Positions 16,389 to 24,964 of a stretch of 64,000 bases of DNA are shown here, in pieces. Positions within the stretch are counted from its first letter, which is position 1. Each line of letters begins with the position of its first letter. A program made the translations under genes and the position numbers. Source of the DNA: Alphaproteobacteria bacterium (GTDB lineage: Bacteria > Pseudomonadota > Alphaproteobacteria > JANQMY01); the NCBI GenBank assembly GCA_028289425.1, contig JANQPL010000001.1, forward strand, positions 124,001 through 188,000, written 5' to 3'. The notes under the pieces are model-generated. The model ran no database searches, was not told where the DNA came from, and saw nothing but the letters and a program-made list of their open reading frames with translations.

Positions 16389-17774
16389 TTAGACCACCTT
16401 CGCGAGCTGTTTCAGCCCTTTGATCAGTACCCCAACGATATCTGATATGTCGGCATCGGTGACGACAAGCGGCGGCGCAATGGCGACAATATTGCTGTTC
16501 ATGAGCGGTCTTAGTATGACGCCGTTTTCCATACAGACCCGCGCGAGTACAGATGCCGGTGAGGTGGTGTCACTCCATTTCGCATCGATCCAAACCGGGT
16601 CCAATTCGACACATGCGATTAGTCCGACACCCCTTACGTCGCCAACCGCTTGCATCGGAGCCACCTCAGTCTGAAGAAGATGCAGCAAGAGCGCTCCCTG
16701 TTCAGCGGCGTTTTGCACAAGTGCTTCGTTCTTGATGATATCCAAGCTCGCATGCGCCGCAGCGGCAGCCACCGGATGTCCTGAATAGGTGTAGCCGTGT
16801 CCGAACACATTTCCGTCGGCGGCACCGGACGCAACAACGTCCCAAATATGAGGCGAGATGAAACTTGCCGACATGGGCACATAACCGCTGGTCAAGCCCT
16901 TGGCGACCGTCATGATATCCGGCGCAATGTCATAGGTTTCCGCCGCAAACATGTTGCCTGTGCGGCCGAACCCCGTAATCACCTCGTCGAGCAATAATAG
17001 AACATCGTGCCTTTTGAGGATGTCCTGAACACCTTGCCAATAGCCGTCTGGCGGAACCAGCACACCCCCTGCACCCGAAATCGGTTCGGCCAAGAACGCG
17101 GCGACCGTATCCGCCCCTTCGTTAAGGATCGTCGCTTCCAGTTCCGACAGCAGATGAGCGGCATAGTCCGCTTCTGACCAACTTTTATCCGCACGCCAAT
17201 AATAACAGGCCGGACTAACACGGCGGAACGTTTCCTGAGGCAGATCAAATTTTGCGTGCAGTGTCGGCAGACCTGAGGCTGCTGCCGTCAAGACCGTCGA
17301 CCCATGATAGGCCCTGCGGCGAACAATGACCTTCCGTTTTTCCGGCTTACCCCTCAAGATGTTGTAGTGCCGGACAAGTTTAAGATTGGCGTCGTTCGCA
17401 TCGGAGCCGGAGTTTCCGAACAGCACGCGCGAATTGCGTATGGGAGTGATTTCCGCAAGCCGTTTCGCCAGGCTAATCGCAACATCCGTGCCCATGGACG
17501 CAAATGAATGGTAAAAGGACAGCCGTTCACATTGTCTGGCAATGGCCGCCGCAATTTCTCGGCGCCCATAACCGACATTTACGCACCAAAGTCCCGCCAG
17601 ACCATCAATATGGCTTTTGCCGTCAATGTCCGTCAGACGCACTCCCTGACCACTGGTCACGATGTGCGGCCCAAATTGCGCGTGCCGGCGCAGATCGGTG
17701 AAGGGGTGGAAGTAGGACTCCTGATCGGATCGTAAAAGCTCATCCGCTGAGCCGTATGGGCTTTCTGCTGCCAT
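16389..17774 (-). CDS. Class III (omega-amino acid) aminotransferase
   Basis: A 461-residue PLP fold type I enzyme. GLWCVNVGYG near residue 60, the PLP-binding aspartate in LLLDEVITGFGRTGNMF, and the Schiff-base lysine in TVAKGLTSGYVP identify the omega-transaminase family (beta-alanine/pyruvate, putrescine or diamine types). The ATG at 17774 overlaps the stop of the aldehyde dehydrogenase as TGATG and has GGAGAG upstream, so translation is coupled. The pair is the classical route from an omega-amino compound to the corresponding acid: transamination to the semialdehyde, then oxidation. A start at 17795 is possible but would lengthen the overlap. Confidence 0.93.
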   Translation of the reverse strand: MAAESPYGSADELLRSDQESYFHPFTDLRRHAQFGPHIVTSGQGVRLTDIDGKSHIDGLAGLWCVNVGYGRREIAAAIARQCERLSFYHSFASMGTDVAISLAKRLAEITPIRNSRVLFGNSGSDANDANLKLVRHYNILRGKPEKRKVIVRRRAYHGSTVLTAAASGLPTLHAKFDLPQETFRRVSPACYYWRADKSWSEADYAAHLLSELEATILNEGADTVAAFLAEPISGAGGVLVPPDGYWQGVQDILKRHDVLLLLDEVITGFGRTGNMFAAETYDIAPDIMTVAKGLTSGYVPMSASFISPHIWDVVASGAADGNVFGHGYTYSGHPVAAAAAHASLDIIKNEALVQNAAEQGALLLHLLQTEVAPMQAVGDVRGVGLIACVELDPVWIDAKWSDTTSPASVLARVCMENGVILRPLMNSNIVAIAPPLVVTDADISDIVGVLIKGLKQLAKVV

Positions 17775-19201
17775 CACACGTCTCTCCTGCGACAAATTGT
17801 TTTGGTACGGAGATAAGATTGCGTTGCCTCCGCACCGCCCTCAACGCCAAGTCCGCTTTCTTTCCACCCTCCGAGCGGCAGTTCAGGGAGATGCGCCGGC
17901 AAGCAATTGATGCCCACAATTCCCGCTTCGAGCCGACGTGCAATCTCGTCCTGCGTCTTTGGATCGGGGCTGAAGGCATAGGCCGCAAGACCGTATTCAA
18001 GACAATTCGCTTTTGTCAGTGCCTCATCAAGGGATCTGAACGAGCTGACGGGCGCAACGGGCCCGAATGGCTCGTCCCGCATAACAACAGCATTGGAGGG
18101 CACATTATCGAGAACGGTGGGCGGGACGAAAAAGCCACCCGACAGCTCGGCGCTGCCGCCGGTTTGCAGGATTGCGCCTGAATCCAAAGAGCTTCTGATC
18201 ATCTCAGAAACCGATTCCCTGCGGCGCGCATTCGCAAGCGGGCCCATTTGCACACCTTTATCATGGCCGGGACCTACCACGATCTGATTAGCGCCCCTGG
18301 CGAAGGCGTCTACGAATGCCTCATGAAGATCGACATGAACAAAGAATCGGGAGGGTGAGATGCATGCCTGCCCCGCATTGTGGAACTTCTTGCTCACAAT
18401 CTGCGGCACGATTTGTTCGAGATCGCACCCCGGCATGACAATGACAGGTGCGTGCCCCCCTAGTTCTAATGTGATGGGCTTGACGTAGGCCGCCGCCTGA
18501 TTTGCGAGCAATTTGCCCACGGAGATCGACCCGGTAAAAGTCACTTTCCGAATGTCTGAATGACTGATGAGAAACTCGGAAATCTCGCTTGGGTTTCCCA
18601 AAACAAGATTGAGCGCCTGCGCGTTCACCCCAGCGTCAATGCAAGCCCGCACCAAAAGCGTCGGCGCCGTTGGCGTCTCTTCCGAGGGTTTCAGAACGCA
18701 CGCGCACCCCGCCGCAAGCGCCGCAGCAATTTTTTTGGCAACCAACACAACCGGGTAGTTCCACGGTGTAAACGCGCAGACCGGTCCCACAGGCACATGG
18801 CAGACTCTCTGATCCTCGCCAGAACGTGCGGGAATGCACCGATCATAAATGCGAACCGCTTCGCCAGCGGCCCATACGAAAAAATCCGCCGCGCGTTCGA
18901 CCTCCGTTCTGCTCTCGCTCAGTGGTTTGCCTTGTTCTTCCGTAATCGCTTCCGCAATCTGTTCCAGACGTTGTCGAATGTTCGCGGCCGCGCGCTCTAA
19001 TATTCTTCCTCGTTCCCATGCGGACACCTGACTCCAAGCGCTGAACCCGCGGACGGCGGAAGCCACGGCATCGGACAAGTCTTCCACAGATGCTGAGGGA
19101 TACTGGTCAACGAGTTCTCCTGTCGCCGGATTCCAAATGGACTGTAATTCCCGGCCGCGCCCTAATCGCCATTTACCGCCAATATGCTGTTTGATGCTCA
19201 T
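17774..19201 (-). CDS. NAD(P)-dependent aldehyde dehydrogenase, succinate-semialdehyde-dehydrogenase type
   Basis: A 475-residue ALDH. CAFTPWNYPVVLV is the oxyanion asparagine region, FTGSISVGKLLA is the Rossmann part, LELGGHAPVIV holds the general base and NAGQACISPSRFF the nucleophilic cysteine. It should oxidise the semialdehyde made by the coupled aminotransferase. Starts at 19201 or, four codons earlier, at 19213 are possible; I prefer 19201 because the predicted transcription start lies only about ten bases before 19213. No good ribosome site is seen for either, so a short-leader mRNA is possible. Its promoter carries the LacI-type palindrome at 19214-19229. It leads the minus-strand operon that runs to 12828. 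Confidence 0.93.
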   Translation of the reverse strand: MSIKQHIGGKWRLGRGRELQSIWNPATGELVDQYPSASVEDLSDAVASAVRGFSAWSQVSAWERGRILERAAANIRQRLEQIAEAITEEQGKPLSESRTEVERAADFFVWAAGEAVRIYDRCIPARSGEDQRVCHVPVGPVCAFTPWNYPVVLVAKKIAAALAAGCACVLKPSEETPTAPTLLVRACIDAGVNAQALNLVLGNPSEISEFLISHSDIRKVTFTGSISVGKLLANQAAAYVKPITLELGGHAPVIVMPGCDLEQIVPQIVSKKFHNAGQACISPSRFFVHVDLHEAFVDAFARGANQIVVGPGHDKGVQMGPLANARRRESVSEMIRSSLDSGAILQTGGSAELSGGFFVPPTVLDNVPSNAVVMRDEPFGPVAPVSSFRSLDEALTKANCLEYGLAAYAFSPDPKTQDEIARRLEAGIVGINCLPAHLPELPLGGWKESGLGVEGGAEATQSYLRTKTICRRRDV

Positions 19202-19213
19202 ATCATGTTTCAT

Positions 19214-19257
19214 ATGTTAACGTTATCATTTATAGTAGCCATTGTGGCAGGCCGCAA
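19214..19257 (-). promoter_or_regulatory. Aldehyde dehydrogenase promoter with LacI-type operator
   Basis: On the minus strand TTGCGG (19257-19252), a 17-base spacer and TATAAA (19234-19229) form a sigma-70-like promoter. ATGATAACGTTAACAT (19229-19214, 15 of 16 matching a perfect palindrome with a central CG) begins at the last base of the -10 box, where a bound repressor would block initiation. Confidence 0.78.
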
Positions 19258-19412
19258 GTGCGAATACGAACGCCCTGTCGGAGGGGGGTGGAGATGTTTG
19301 ACGGAAGGAGAATTCGCTCGCACCGAAGGCTCAAATCAAGGCCGTTCGCGTCGGCACCATTCGAACATGGTAGTGTTCCTGTGAACGACCACATGCGAAT
19401 CAAATTTAACGA

Positions 19413-20423
19413 ATGACAAAAAAGCGCCCTCCTCGCCTGCGCGATATAGCAGAAGAAACCGGCTACTCCGTCATGACGGTACAAAGGGCCATCATGACTC
19501 CTGAGTTAGTCGCCGAGCGCACGCGAAAACGCATTCTCACCGTTATGAAGAAAGTAGGCTACGTCCCCGACCGGAACGCGGCCGCCCTGGTAAAGCAGTC
19601 AACGGGATTTATGGGCCTGATCGTCTCGTCAATTACGAGTTCCACTTTCGCTCCGGAAATAGAAGGCTTAGCCGAATTCGGATTAACGACCGGGCGGGAG
19701 ATTTTACTGGCGCACACCAATTACGAAAATGAGCGGGAATATGACGTCTTGCGAAATATGCTGGGCCGCCGTCCGGATGGCTTGGTCCTCACATTTTCCC
19801 CAACGGATGCCAGTGCCCGCAAACTATTGAAAAACTCTGGCGTTCCGATCGTCGAAACATGGAATGACCCGGCCAAGCCGATTGATATGGTTGTCGGTTT
19901 TTCGAACGATGAAGCCGCGCGAAAGATTGCGCGCCACTTTCATTCGAACGGCAGAAAGAAGCCGGCCGTATTTAGTCAGCTTATTGGGCGCGACATTATT
20001 CGCTGGGAGGGATTTTCCGACGAGTTCATGAAGCTTGGCGGAAAACGGCCGGTAAACATTCCCATCGGCAGCGGGACGAAAGTTAGCGAAGAGAGTTTTT
20101 CGAGCGGCGCCGATTTTTTCACAGGCGCGGCTCAACTGGGCGAGGGGTTCGACTGTGTTTTCTGCACATCGGACGTAACGGCCGCGTCCGTCTTGTTTGA
20201 AGCCCAGCGGCGGGGGATCATCGTTCCGGACGACCTGGCGGTTGCCGGATTCGGCGATTTGGAGTTTGCCGATTCTCTTTTTCCACGCCTCACGACAATA
20301 AAGGTTCCCGCATACGAAATGGGGCGCAAATCAGGCGAGTTGATTCTCGCCCGTCTAACCGGACAGGCAGGCCGAAGGAAGGTCATTCTTGATACCGACC
20401 TCATCGTGAGGGATTCAAGTTAA
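19413..20423 (+). CDS. LacI-family transcriptional repressor
   Basis: A 336-residue protein with an N-terminal LacI helix-turn-helix ([19 protein letters not shown]), a hinge helix around NAAALVKQ at about residue 50-60 and a periplasmic-binding-protein-like sensor domain ([48 protein letters not shown]). It most resembles GntR-type LacI members. It is divergent from the aldehyde dehydrogenase operon and just upstream of the acyl-CoA dehydrogenase. The palindrome ATGATAACGTTATCAT, with the central CpG typical of LacI-family sites, occurs at three promoters around it (19214, 20454, 27195), which makes it the best candidate repressor for them. No clear ribosome site precedes the ATG. The inducer is unknown. 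Confidence 0.93.
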   Translation: MTKKRPPRLRDIAEETGYSVMTVQRAIMTPELVAERTRKRILTVMKKVGYVPDRNAAALVKQSTGFMGLIVSSITSSTFAPEIEGLAEFGLTTGREILLAHTNYENEREYDVLRNMLGRRPDGLVLTFSPTDASARKLLKNSGVPIVETWNDPAKPIDMVVGFSNDEAARKIARHFHSNGRKKPAVFSQLIGRDIIRWEGFSDEFMKLGGKRPVNIPIGSGTKVSEESFSSGADFFTGAAQLGEGFDCVFCTSDVTAASVLFEAQRRGIIVPDDLAVAGFGDLEFADSLFPRLTTIKVPAYEMGRKSGELILARLTGQAGRRKVILDTDLIVRDSS

Positions 20424-20443
20424 CCGCGCGCTGTTCTCTTTGC

Positions 20444-20472
20444 TTGACTCAAAATGATAACGATAACATAAA
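20444..20472 (+). promoter_or_regulatory. Acyl-CoA dehydrogenase promoter with LacI-type operator
   Basis: TTGACT (20444-20449), 17 bases and CATAAA (20467-20472) give a plausible promoter. The spacer holds ATGATAACGATAACAT (20454-20469), 14 of 16 matching the palindrome found at 27195. It follows the LacI gene by 20 bases, so the enzyme genes have their own repressed promoter. Confidence 0.72.
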
Positions 20473-20503
20473 TAATTTGGATCTAAACAGGGGTTCGGTA
20501 GCC

Positions 20504-21754
20504 ATGGATTTTCAAGCAAGCGCGCGGCAGCGCGAATGGTATGAGCGCGTTGCCAGTTTCATGGACACAAAGATTTACCCGTCGATCCCCGCCTATGAAG
20601 AGGAAATGGCAGTGACCGGTGAAGACCGGTGGAAGGTAATCACGGTCGTTGAAGAGTTGAAGGCCCTCGCAAAATCAGAAGGCCTTTGGAATCTGTTCAT
20701 GCCGCCGCATCCGTCGGATGCACAGGGGTCTGAGAATTTCGTCTTCGATGCGCCGGGTCTGACCAATCTCGAATACGCGCCAATTGCCGAACTTACGGGT
20801 CGTGTCTTGTGGTCGCCGGAGGTGTTCAATTGTTCCGCGCCCGATACCGGCAATATGGAGATATTGCTGCGCTACGGCACGCCGGAACAAAAGGAGCGTT
20901 GGCTGCGGCCCCTCATGAACGGCGAAATCCGATCTGCATTCTTGATGACGGAACCGCAAGTGGCCTCCTCCGACGCCACGAACATCGAAACAAGTATTTC
21001 TCGTTCGGGGGATGAATTCGTGATCAACGGACGAAAATGGTGGTCATCCGGCGTGGGAAGTCCGAGGTGCGAGTTCGCCATCGTCATGGGGAAAACGAAT
21101 CCGAATGCGCCGATTCATTTGCAACAATCCCAAATCATCGTCCCAATGGATACACCGGGCGTTCATATCGAGCGAATGATTGACCTTTTTGGTTATGACG
21201 AGGCGCCCTACGGCCACGCTGAAGTGGAACTTCGGGACGTACGCGTGCCCGCTAGCAACGTGCTCTACGGCGAAGGCCGCGGGTTTGAAATCGCACAAGG
21301 ACGACTTGGTCCCGGGCGCATTCACCACTGCATGAGAACCATTGGCGCCGCAGAGGCAGCTCTTGAACTTATGGTGAAACGGTTGGTGTCGCGGGAAGTG
21401 TTCGGAAAAAGAATCTCCGAGTATTCTGTGTGGGAAGAGCGGATCGCCAAAGCCCGCACCAATATTGAGATGACCAGACTTCTCTGCCTTAAGGCCGCAG
21501 ATGTAATTGATCGCGCGGGGAACAAGGCGGCTCGACATGACATCGCAATGATCAAGTACGCTGCGCCAACAATGGCACTTAAGGTGATTGACGATGCGAT
21601 ACAAGCATTTGGCGGCGCGGGTGTAACTGACGATTTCGGTCTGGGCCTGAGCTATGCCTTTCACCGCGCCTTGCGGATCGCGGACGGGCCGGACGAGGTT
21701 CACGCGCGGACCATCGCTCGATCGGAAGTGAAGAAACACGCTGAAGACCTGTGA
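20504..21754 (+). CDS. Acyl-CoA dehydrogenase, ACAD10/ACAD11-like
   Basis: A 416-residue flavoprotein with the ACAD layout: alpha domain to about residue 140, beta domain with [17 protein letters not shown] (FAD contact), [12 protein letters not shown], and a C-terminal helical domain with [17 protein letters not shown] and [15 protein letters not shown]. Length and motifs resemble the long-chain/ACAD11 group and the LvaC-type enzyme that, together with an LvaA-like kinase, converts phosphorylated 4-hydroxyacyl-CoA to enoyl-CoA. Such a kinase is encoded at 36390-37466. Ordinary alpha,beta-dehydrogenation is equally possible. ATG 20504 follows AGGGG at about eleven bases; the frame is open from 20444 through the operator. 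It is followed 18 bp later by the LeuCD-like pair, probably one transcript. Confidence 0.9.
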   Translation: MDFQASARQREWYERVASFMDTKIYPSIPAYEEEMAVTGEDRWKVITVVEELKALAKSEGLWNLFMPPHPSDAQGSENFVFDAPGLTNLEYAPIAELTGRVLWSPEVFNCSAPDTGNMEILLRYGTPEQKERWLRPLMNGEIRSAFLMTEPQVASSDATNIETSISRSGDEFVINGRKWWSSGVGSPRCEFAIVMGKTNPNAPIHLQQSQIIVPMDTPGVHIERMIDLFGYDEAPYGHAEVELRDVRVPASNVLYGEGRGFEIAQGRLGPGRIHHCMRTIGAAEAALELMVKRLVSREVFGKRISEYSVWEERIAKARTNIEMTRLLCLKAADVIDRAGNKAARHDIAMIKYAAPTMALKVIDDAIQAFGGAGVTDDFGLGLSYAFHRALRIADGPDEVHARTIARSEVKKHAEDL

Positions 21755-21772
21755 CAGGTTTGAGGGGAAATC

Positions 21773-23200
21773 ATGTCTGCCACTCATACGCCCTTAACCC
21801 TGTACCAAAAGCTCTATCAGCAGAACACGATTACAAAGATCGATGCCGACCATGTCCTGCTCTATGTCGATTTTCATGTTCTGAACGAATACACGTCGCC
21901 CCAGGCATTCTCCGGGCTCCGTGCGAAGGGACGCCGTGTGTGGCGGCCAAAATCAAACTTGGCCATCGTCGATCATGTGAACTCGACCCGCGATCTTGAA
22001 TTATCCCACATGCGCGACGCCCAGGCGGCAGAACAAATTCGCTACCTGCGGAAGAACTGCGACGAGTTTGGCATAGAACTGTTCGACCTGGTTGATCCGC
22101 GTCGAGGGATCGAACACGTTGCCGTGCCGGAGCAAGGCATGGTCCGGCCGGGCATGGTCATCGTCTGCGGCGACAGTCACACCACCACCTATGGCGCTTT
22201 TGGCGCGTTGGGTTTCGGCATCGGCACGTCCGATGTGGAACACGCCTTGGCCTCACAGTCTCTTGTTTACAAACCGCTCAAGGACTTCAGGGTCGACGTC
22301 CACGGGCACCTGCCCCAGGGCGTGACGGCAAAAGACCTTGTGATGAATGTGATCGGCATCGTCGGAGCATCCGGCGCTACGGGTTACGCCGTTGAGTTCT
22401 GCGGCTCGGGTATTTCGGCCCTTTCGATGGAATCTCGAATGACGATTTGCAACATGGCGATGGAATGCGGGGCGCGTGCCGCAATCATAGCGCCGGATCA
22501 AACGACAATCGACTATATGCGGCAAAAGCCGCGGTCGCCTTCTGAAGAAATTCTCGGCGACTGGCGGAACTATTGGGGTCATCATTATACGGATGCCGAT
22601 GCTGAGTTCGATCGATCGATTGGTGTCGATGCAGCCAAAATCGCTCCCTTTGTAACGTGGGGCACAAGCCCCGACCAAGTTGTTCCGATTACCGGCCGCG
22701 TGCCTTTTCCCGAACAGGTGGAAAACGACCAATCCCATGACGCCGCCCTACGCGCCCTTGCCTATATGGACCTGGTTCCAGGCACGCCGATTCAACAAGT
22801 GACCATCGATCACGCTTTCATTGGTTCCTGTACAAACAGTCGGATTGAAGATCTGCGTTCGGCGGCGGATGTCCTTCGCGGTCGAAACGTTGCACCGGGC
22901 GTTCGCGCGATCGTCGTCCCCGGATCACAATCCGTCAAACGGCAGGCGGAAAAAGAGGGCCTGTCCAGCGCTTTTAAGGCGGCAGGCTTCGAATGGCGAG
23001 AGTCCGGCTGTTCCATGTGCCTCGCCATGAATGACGACATATTGCCGCCTGGAAGCCGATGCGCTTCCAGTACAAACCGAAATTTTGAGGGCCGGCAGGG
23101 CCGAGATGCCCGAACTCATCTCATGAGTCCGGCCATGGTGGCGGCCGCTGCCATTAAAGGCCGGCTGACCGATGTGAGAACATTAGGGTCCAGCGCATGA
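21773..23200 (+). CDS. leuC: LeuC-like hydro-lyase/isomerase large subunit (aconitase family)
   Basis: A 475-residue aconitase-family large subunit. The [4Fe-4S] cysteines lie in IGSCTNSRIEDL and SGCSMCLAMN, and CGDSHTTTYGAFGALGFGIG is the family signature. In leucine biosynthesis LeuC isomerises 2- to 3-isopropylmalate. The N-terminus differs from housekeeping LeuC: YVDFHVLNEYTSPQAF has Asn where LeuC usually has His before Glu, and DHVNSTRD replaces the usual DHNxPT. With its place behind an acyl-CoA dehydrogenase in a LacI-controlled unit, a catabolic substrate (a citramalate, dimethylmalate or similar hydroxy-diacid) is a real alternative. The symbol is given for the family, not as proof of leucine synthesis. 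Confidence 0.85.
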   Translation: MSATHTPLTLYQKLYQQNTITKIDADHVLLYVDFHVLNEYTSPQAFSGLRAKGRRVWRPKSNLAIVDHVNSTRDLELSHMRDAQAAEQIRYLRKNCDEFGIELFDLVDPRRGIEHVAVPEQGMVRPGMVIVCGDSHTTTYGAFGALGFGIGTSDVEHALASQSLVYKPLKDFRVDVHGHLPQGVTAKDLVMNVIGIVGASGATGYAVEFCGSGISALSMESRMTICNMAMECGARAAIIAPDQTTIDYMRQKPRSPSEEILGDWRNYWGHHYTDADAEFDRSIGVDAAKIAPFVTWGTSPDQVVPITGRVPFPEQVENDQSHDAALRALAYMDLVPGTPIQQVTIDHAFIGSCTNSRIEDLRSAADVLRGRNVAPGVRAIVVPGSQSVKRQAEKEGLSSAFKAAGFEWRESGCSMCLAMNDDILPPGSRCASSTNRNFEGRQGRDARTHLMSPAMVAAAAIKGRLTDVRTLGSSA

Positions 23201-23829
23201 CGGCACAGGCATTCACCAAAGAACGCGGCATCGCCGCACCGCTTCCCGCGGCCAATATCGACACCGACATCATCATGCCGAAGCAATTTCTCAAAACGAT
23301 CACGCGCGAGAATCTCGGCGACGGCGCTTTTCACGACCTTCGCTTTAATATCAACGGCACCAAAAACCCCGACTTCGTCCTCAACAAGCCGCCTTATGAC
23401 CGGGCGAAGTTCTTAATCGTCGGGCCCAACTTTGGATGTGGGTCCAGCCGGGAACATGCGGTGTGGGGCATTCTCCAGCTTGGTATTCGGGCGATCGTCG
23501 GGTCAAGTTTCGCCGGTATTTTTGCCGACAACGCCTCAAAGAACGGTCTTCTTCTGGTGGCACTGCCGCCCGCCGAGACATCGATACTCTGCGATCAGGT
23601 AACGTGTCCGGACTGCGCCGTATTGGAAATCGATTTGGCCGATCAACAGATATACTGTTCCGGCAATCGCACAATCCCGTTCGATATCTCGCCTCACAAT
23701 AAAACACTGCTGCTGGAGGGCCGAGATCATATCGACCTAACCCTCGCGCATGCAGACGACATACGCGCCTTCGAAGCGCAAAGGCTCGCTCGACAGTCTG
23801 TCTTTGCAGCTCCGAGCGAAACAGCCTGA
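23197..23829 (+). CDS. leuD: LeuD-like small (swivelling) subunit
   Basis: A 210-residue partner of the LeuC-like protein. NIDTDIIMPKQFLKT, the GPNFGCGSSREHAVWGI signature and GSSFAGIFADNASKNG are typical of the small subunit that closes the active site and binds the substrate carboxylate. It overlaps the large subunit by four bases (ATGA), so the two are made in equal amounts. The gene ends 12 bp before the convergent alpha/beta hydrolase. Whether the complex works in leucine synthesis or in the local catabolic pathway cannot be decided here. Confidence 0.9.
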   Translation: MTAQAFTKERGIAAPLPAANIDTDIIMPKQFLKTITRENLGDGAFHDLRFNINGTKNPDFVLNKPPYDRAKFLIVGPNFGCGSSREHAVWGILQLGIRAIVGSSFAGIFADNASKNGLLLVALPPAETSILCDQVTCPDCAVLEIDLADQQIYCSGNRTIPFDISPHNKTLLLEGRDHIDLTLAHADDIRAFEAQRLARQSVFAAPSETA

Positions 23830-23841
23830 CTCGTCGATCCA

Positions 23842-24834
23842 TTATCCGTCGAGCAAGAACTCACCCATCGCCTGTATGGCCGCATTCGCTTCCGGCAAGT
23901 GCGGCGCCATAACCTGATGTACATGGGGCATGTTCCGCCAAATCTGTAAGCGCACGTCGACACCCGCTTCATGGGCCTTCTTTGCAAAGCGGACGCTGTC
24001 ATCCAAATATCCCTCAATTTCACCGGCTTGCAGAAGAACAGGCGGGAACCCTTCCAAGTCCGCATACAGAGGGGAGACCAGGGGATGCGTCGGATCTGTG
24101 TTTCCATAATACAAGGAGAACTGCTTGCCGCCGCCGATAACTTCCGCAGGCGTCAACGTGGACCCCGATTGAGTAAGATCGGTCGCCGGCGACATGGCGA
24201 TGACCGCATCCGGCACCCGAAGCCGTTCCCGCATCGCCTTCAATGTTGTCGCAAGAGCGAGCCCGCCGCCCGCAGAATCCCCGACAATATAGAATTTCCG
24301 GTTTTGTCCCGATCCTGTGGCTGTATCCTCAATGAGGGTTTTGTAGGCTGCAAGCGCATCCTCTAGCCCCGCCGGAAACGGATGTTCCGGCGCAAGCCGA
24401 TAATCGATGGCCAATACGCTGCACTTGGATGCCCGGGAAAGGCGCGCGATAAAACATCGATAATTGTCGATGTCACCCATAACATAGCCGCCGCCATGCA
24501 GGTAAAGCATTACGCGATCGGGCAAAGCACCCTCAGCGGATACCCACTCCGAATTGCGACCGTTGACGACCGTCCGGCGGACAATTACATCGCCTTCCGG
24601 CATTTGAGGGGCGATGGGAAAGCCGCGCCCGATAAGCCTCGCAAGATCCGTGTCAAGAGGATCCTTGAGAATATATTCGGGCGGATTCTTTTCAAGCCCC
24701 TCCACTTCGAAGTATGTGGGATTCATGCCACGTACCAGCGTCATAAAGTGTTCCACGATCGTCTGGAACTCACCTGAGGGGCTGTCGCCGCCGACGCTTT
24801 CAATCCATTCATCTTTCGTCAAAGTGTCTGGCAT
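23842..24834 (-). CDS. Alpha/beta hydrolase, hormone-sensitive-lipase family (esterase)
   Basis: A 330-residue esterase with the HSL-family oxyanion motif LYLHGGGYVMGD, the nucleophile elbow IVGDSAGGGLAL, an acid in EGYLDDSV and the catalytic histidine in NMPHVHQVM near the C-terminus. It would hydrolyse an ester, perhaps releasing an acyl or acetyl group from the imported substrate. ATG 24834 is chosen because GAGGGATC precedes it; the open frame reaches up into the end of the TonB receptor gene and that part shows no family similarity. It lies 130 bp downstream of the receptor on the same strand, so it may share its LacI/TetR-controlled transcript. Confidence 0.92.
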   Translation of the reverse strand: MPDTLTKDEWIESVGGDSPSGEFQTIVEHFMTLVRGMNPTYFEVEGLEKNPPEYILKDPLDTDLARLIGRGFPIAPQMPEGDVIVRRTVVNGRNSEWVSAEGALPDRVMLYLHGGGYVMGDIDNYRCFIARLSRASKCSVLAIDYRLAPEHPFPAGLEDALAAYKTLIEDTATGSGQNRKFYIVGDSAGGGLALATTLKAMRERLRVPDAVIAMSPATDLTQSGSTLTPAEVIGGGKQFSLYYGNTDPTHPLVSPLYADLEGFPPVLLQAGEIEGYLDDSVRFAKKAHEAGVDVRLQIWRNMPHVHQVMAPHLPEANAAIQAMGEFLLDG

Positions 24835-24964
24835 GGTGATCCCTCGACTTTCCGCTCGCGTGCCCAAGACAAAAAGGGAGGCCAGAAGCCCACGGGCTCC
24901 TAGCCTCAGTGCAAATCGACGATTAACTGGGAGGAAGAACCGCTCGCCGATTCTATTTCTAGCC

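Noticed and set aside
21773-23829. Straightforward leucine-biosynthesis annotation
   Set aside because: Family membership is clear, but context and motif changes argue against assuming the housekeeping role; symbol kept only as family label.
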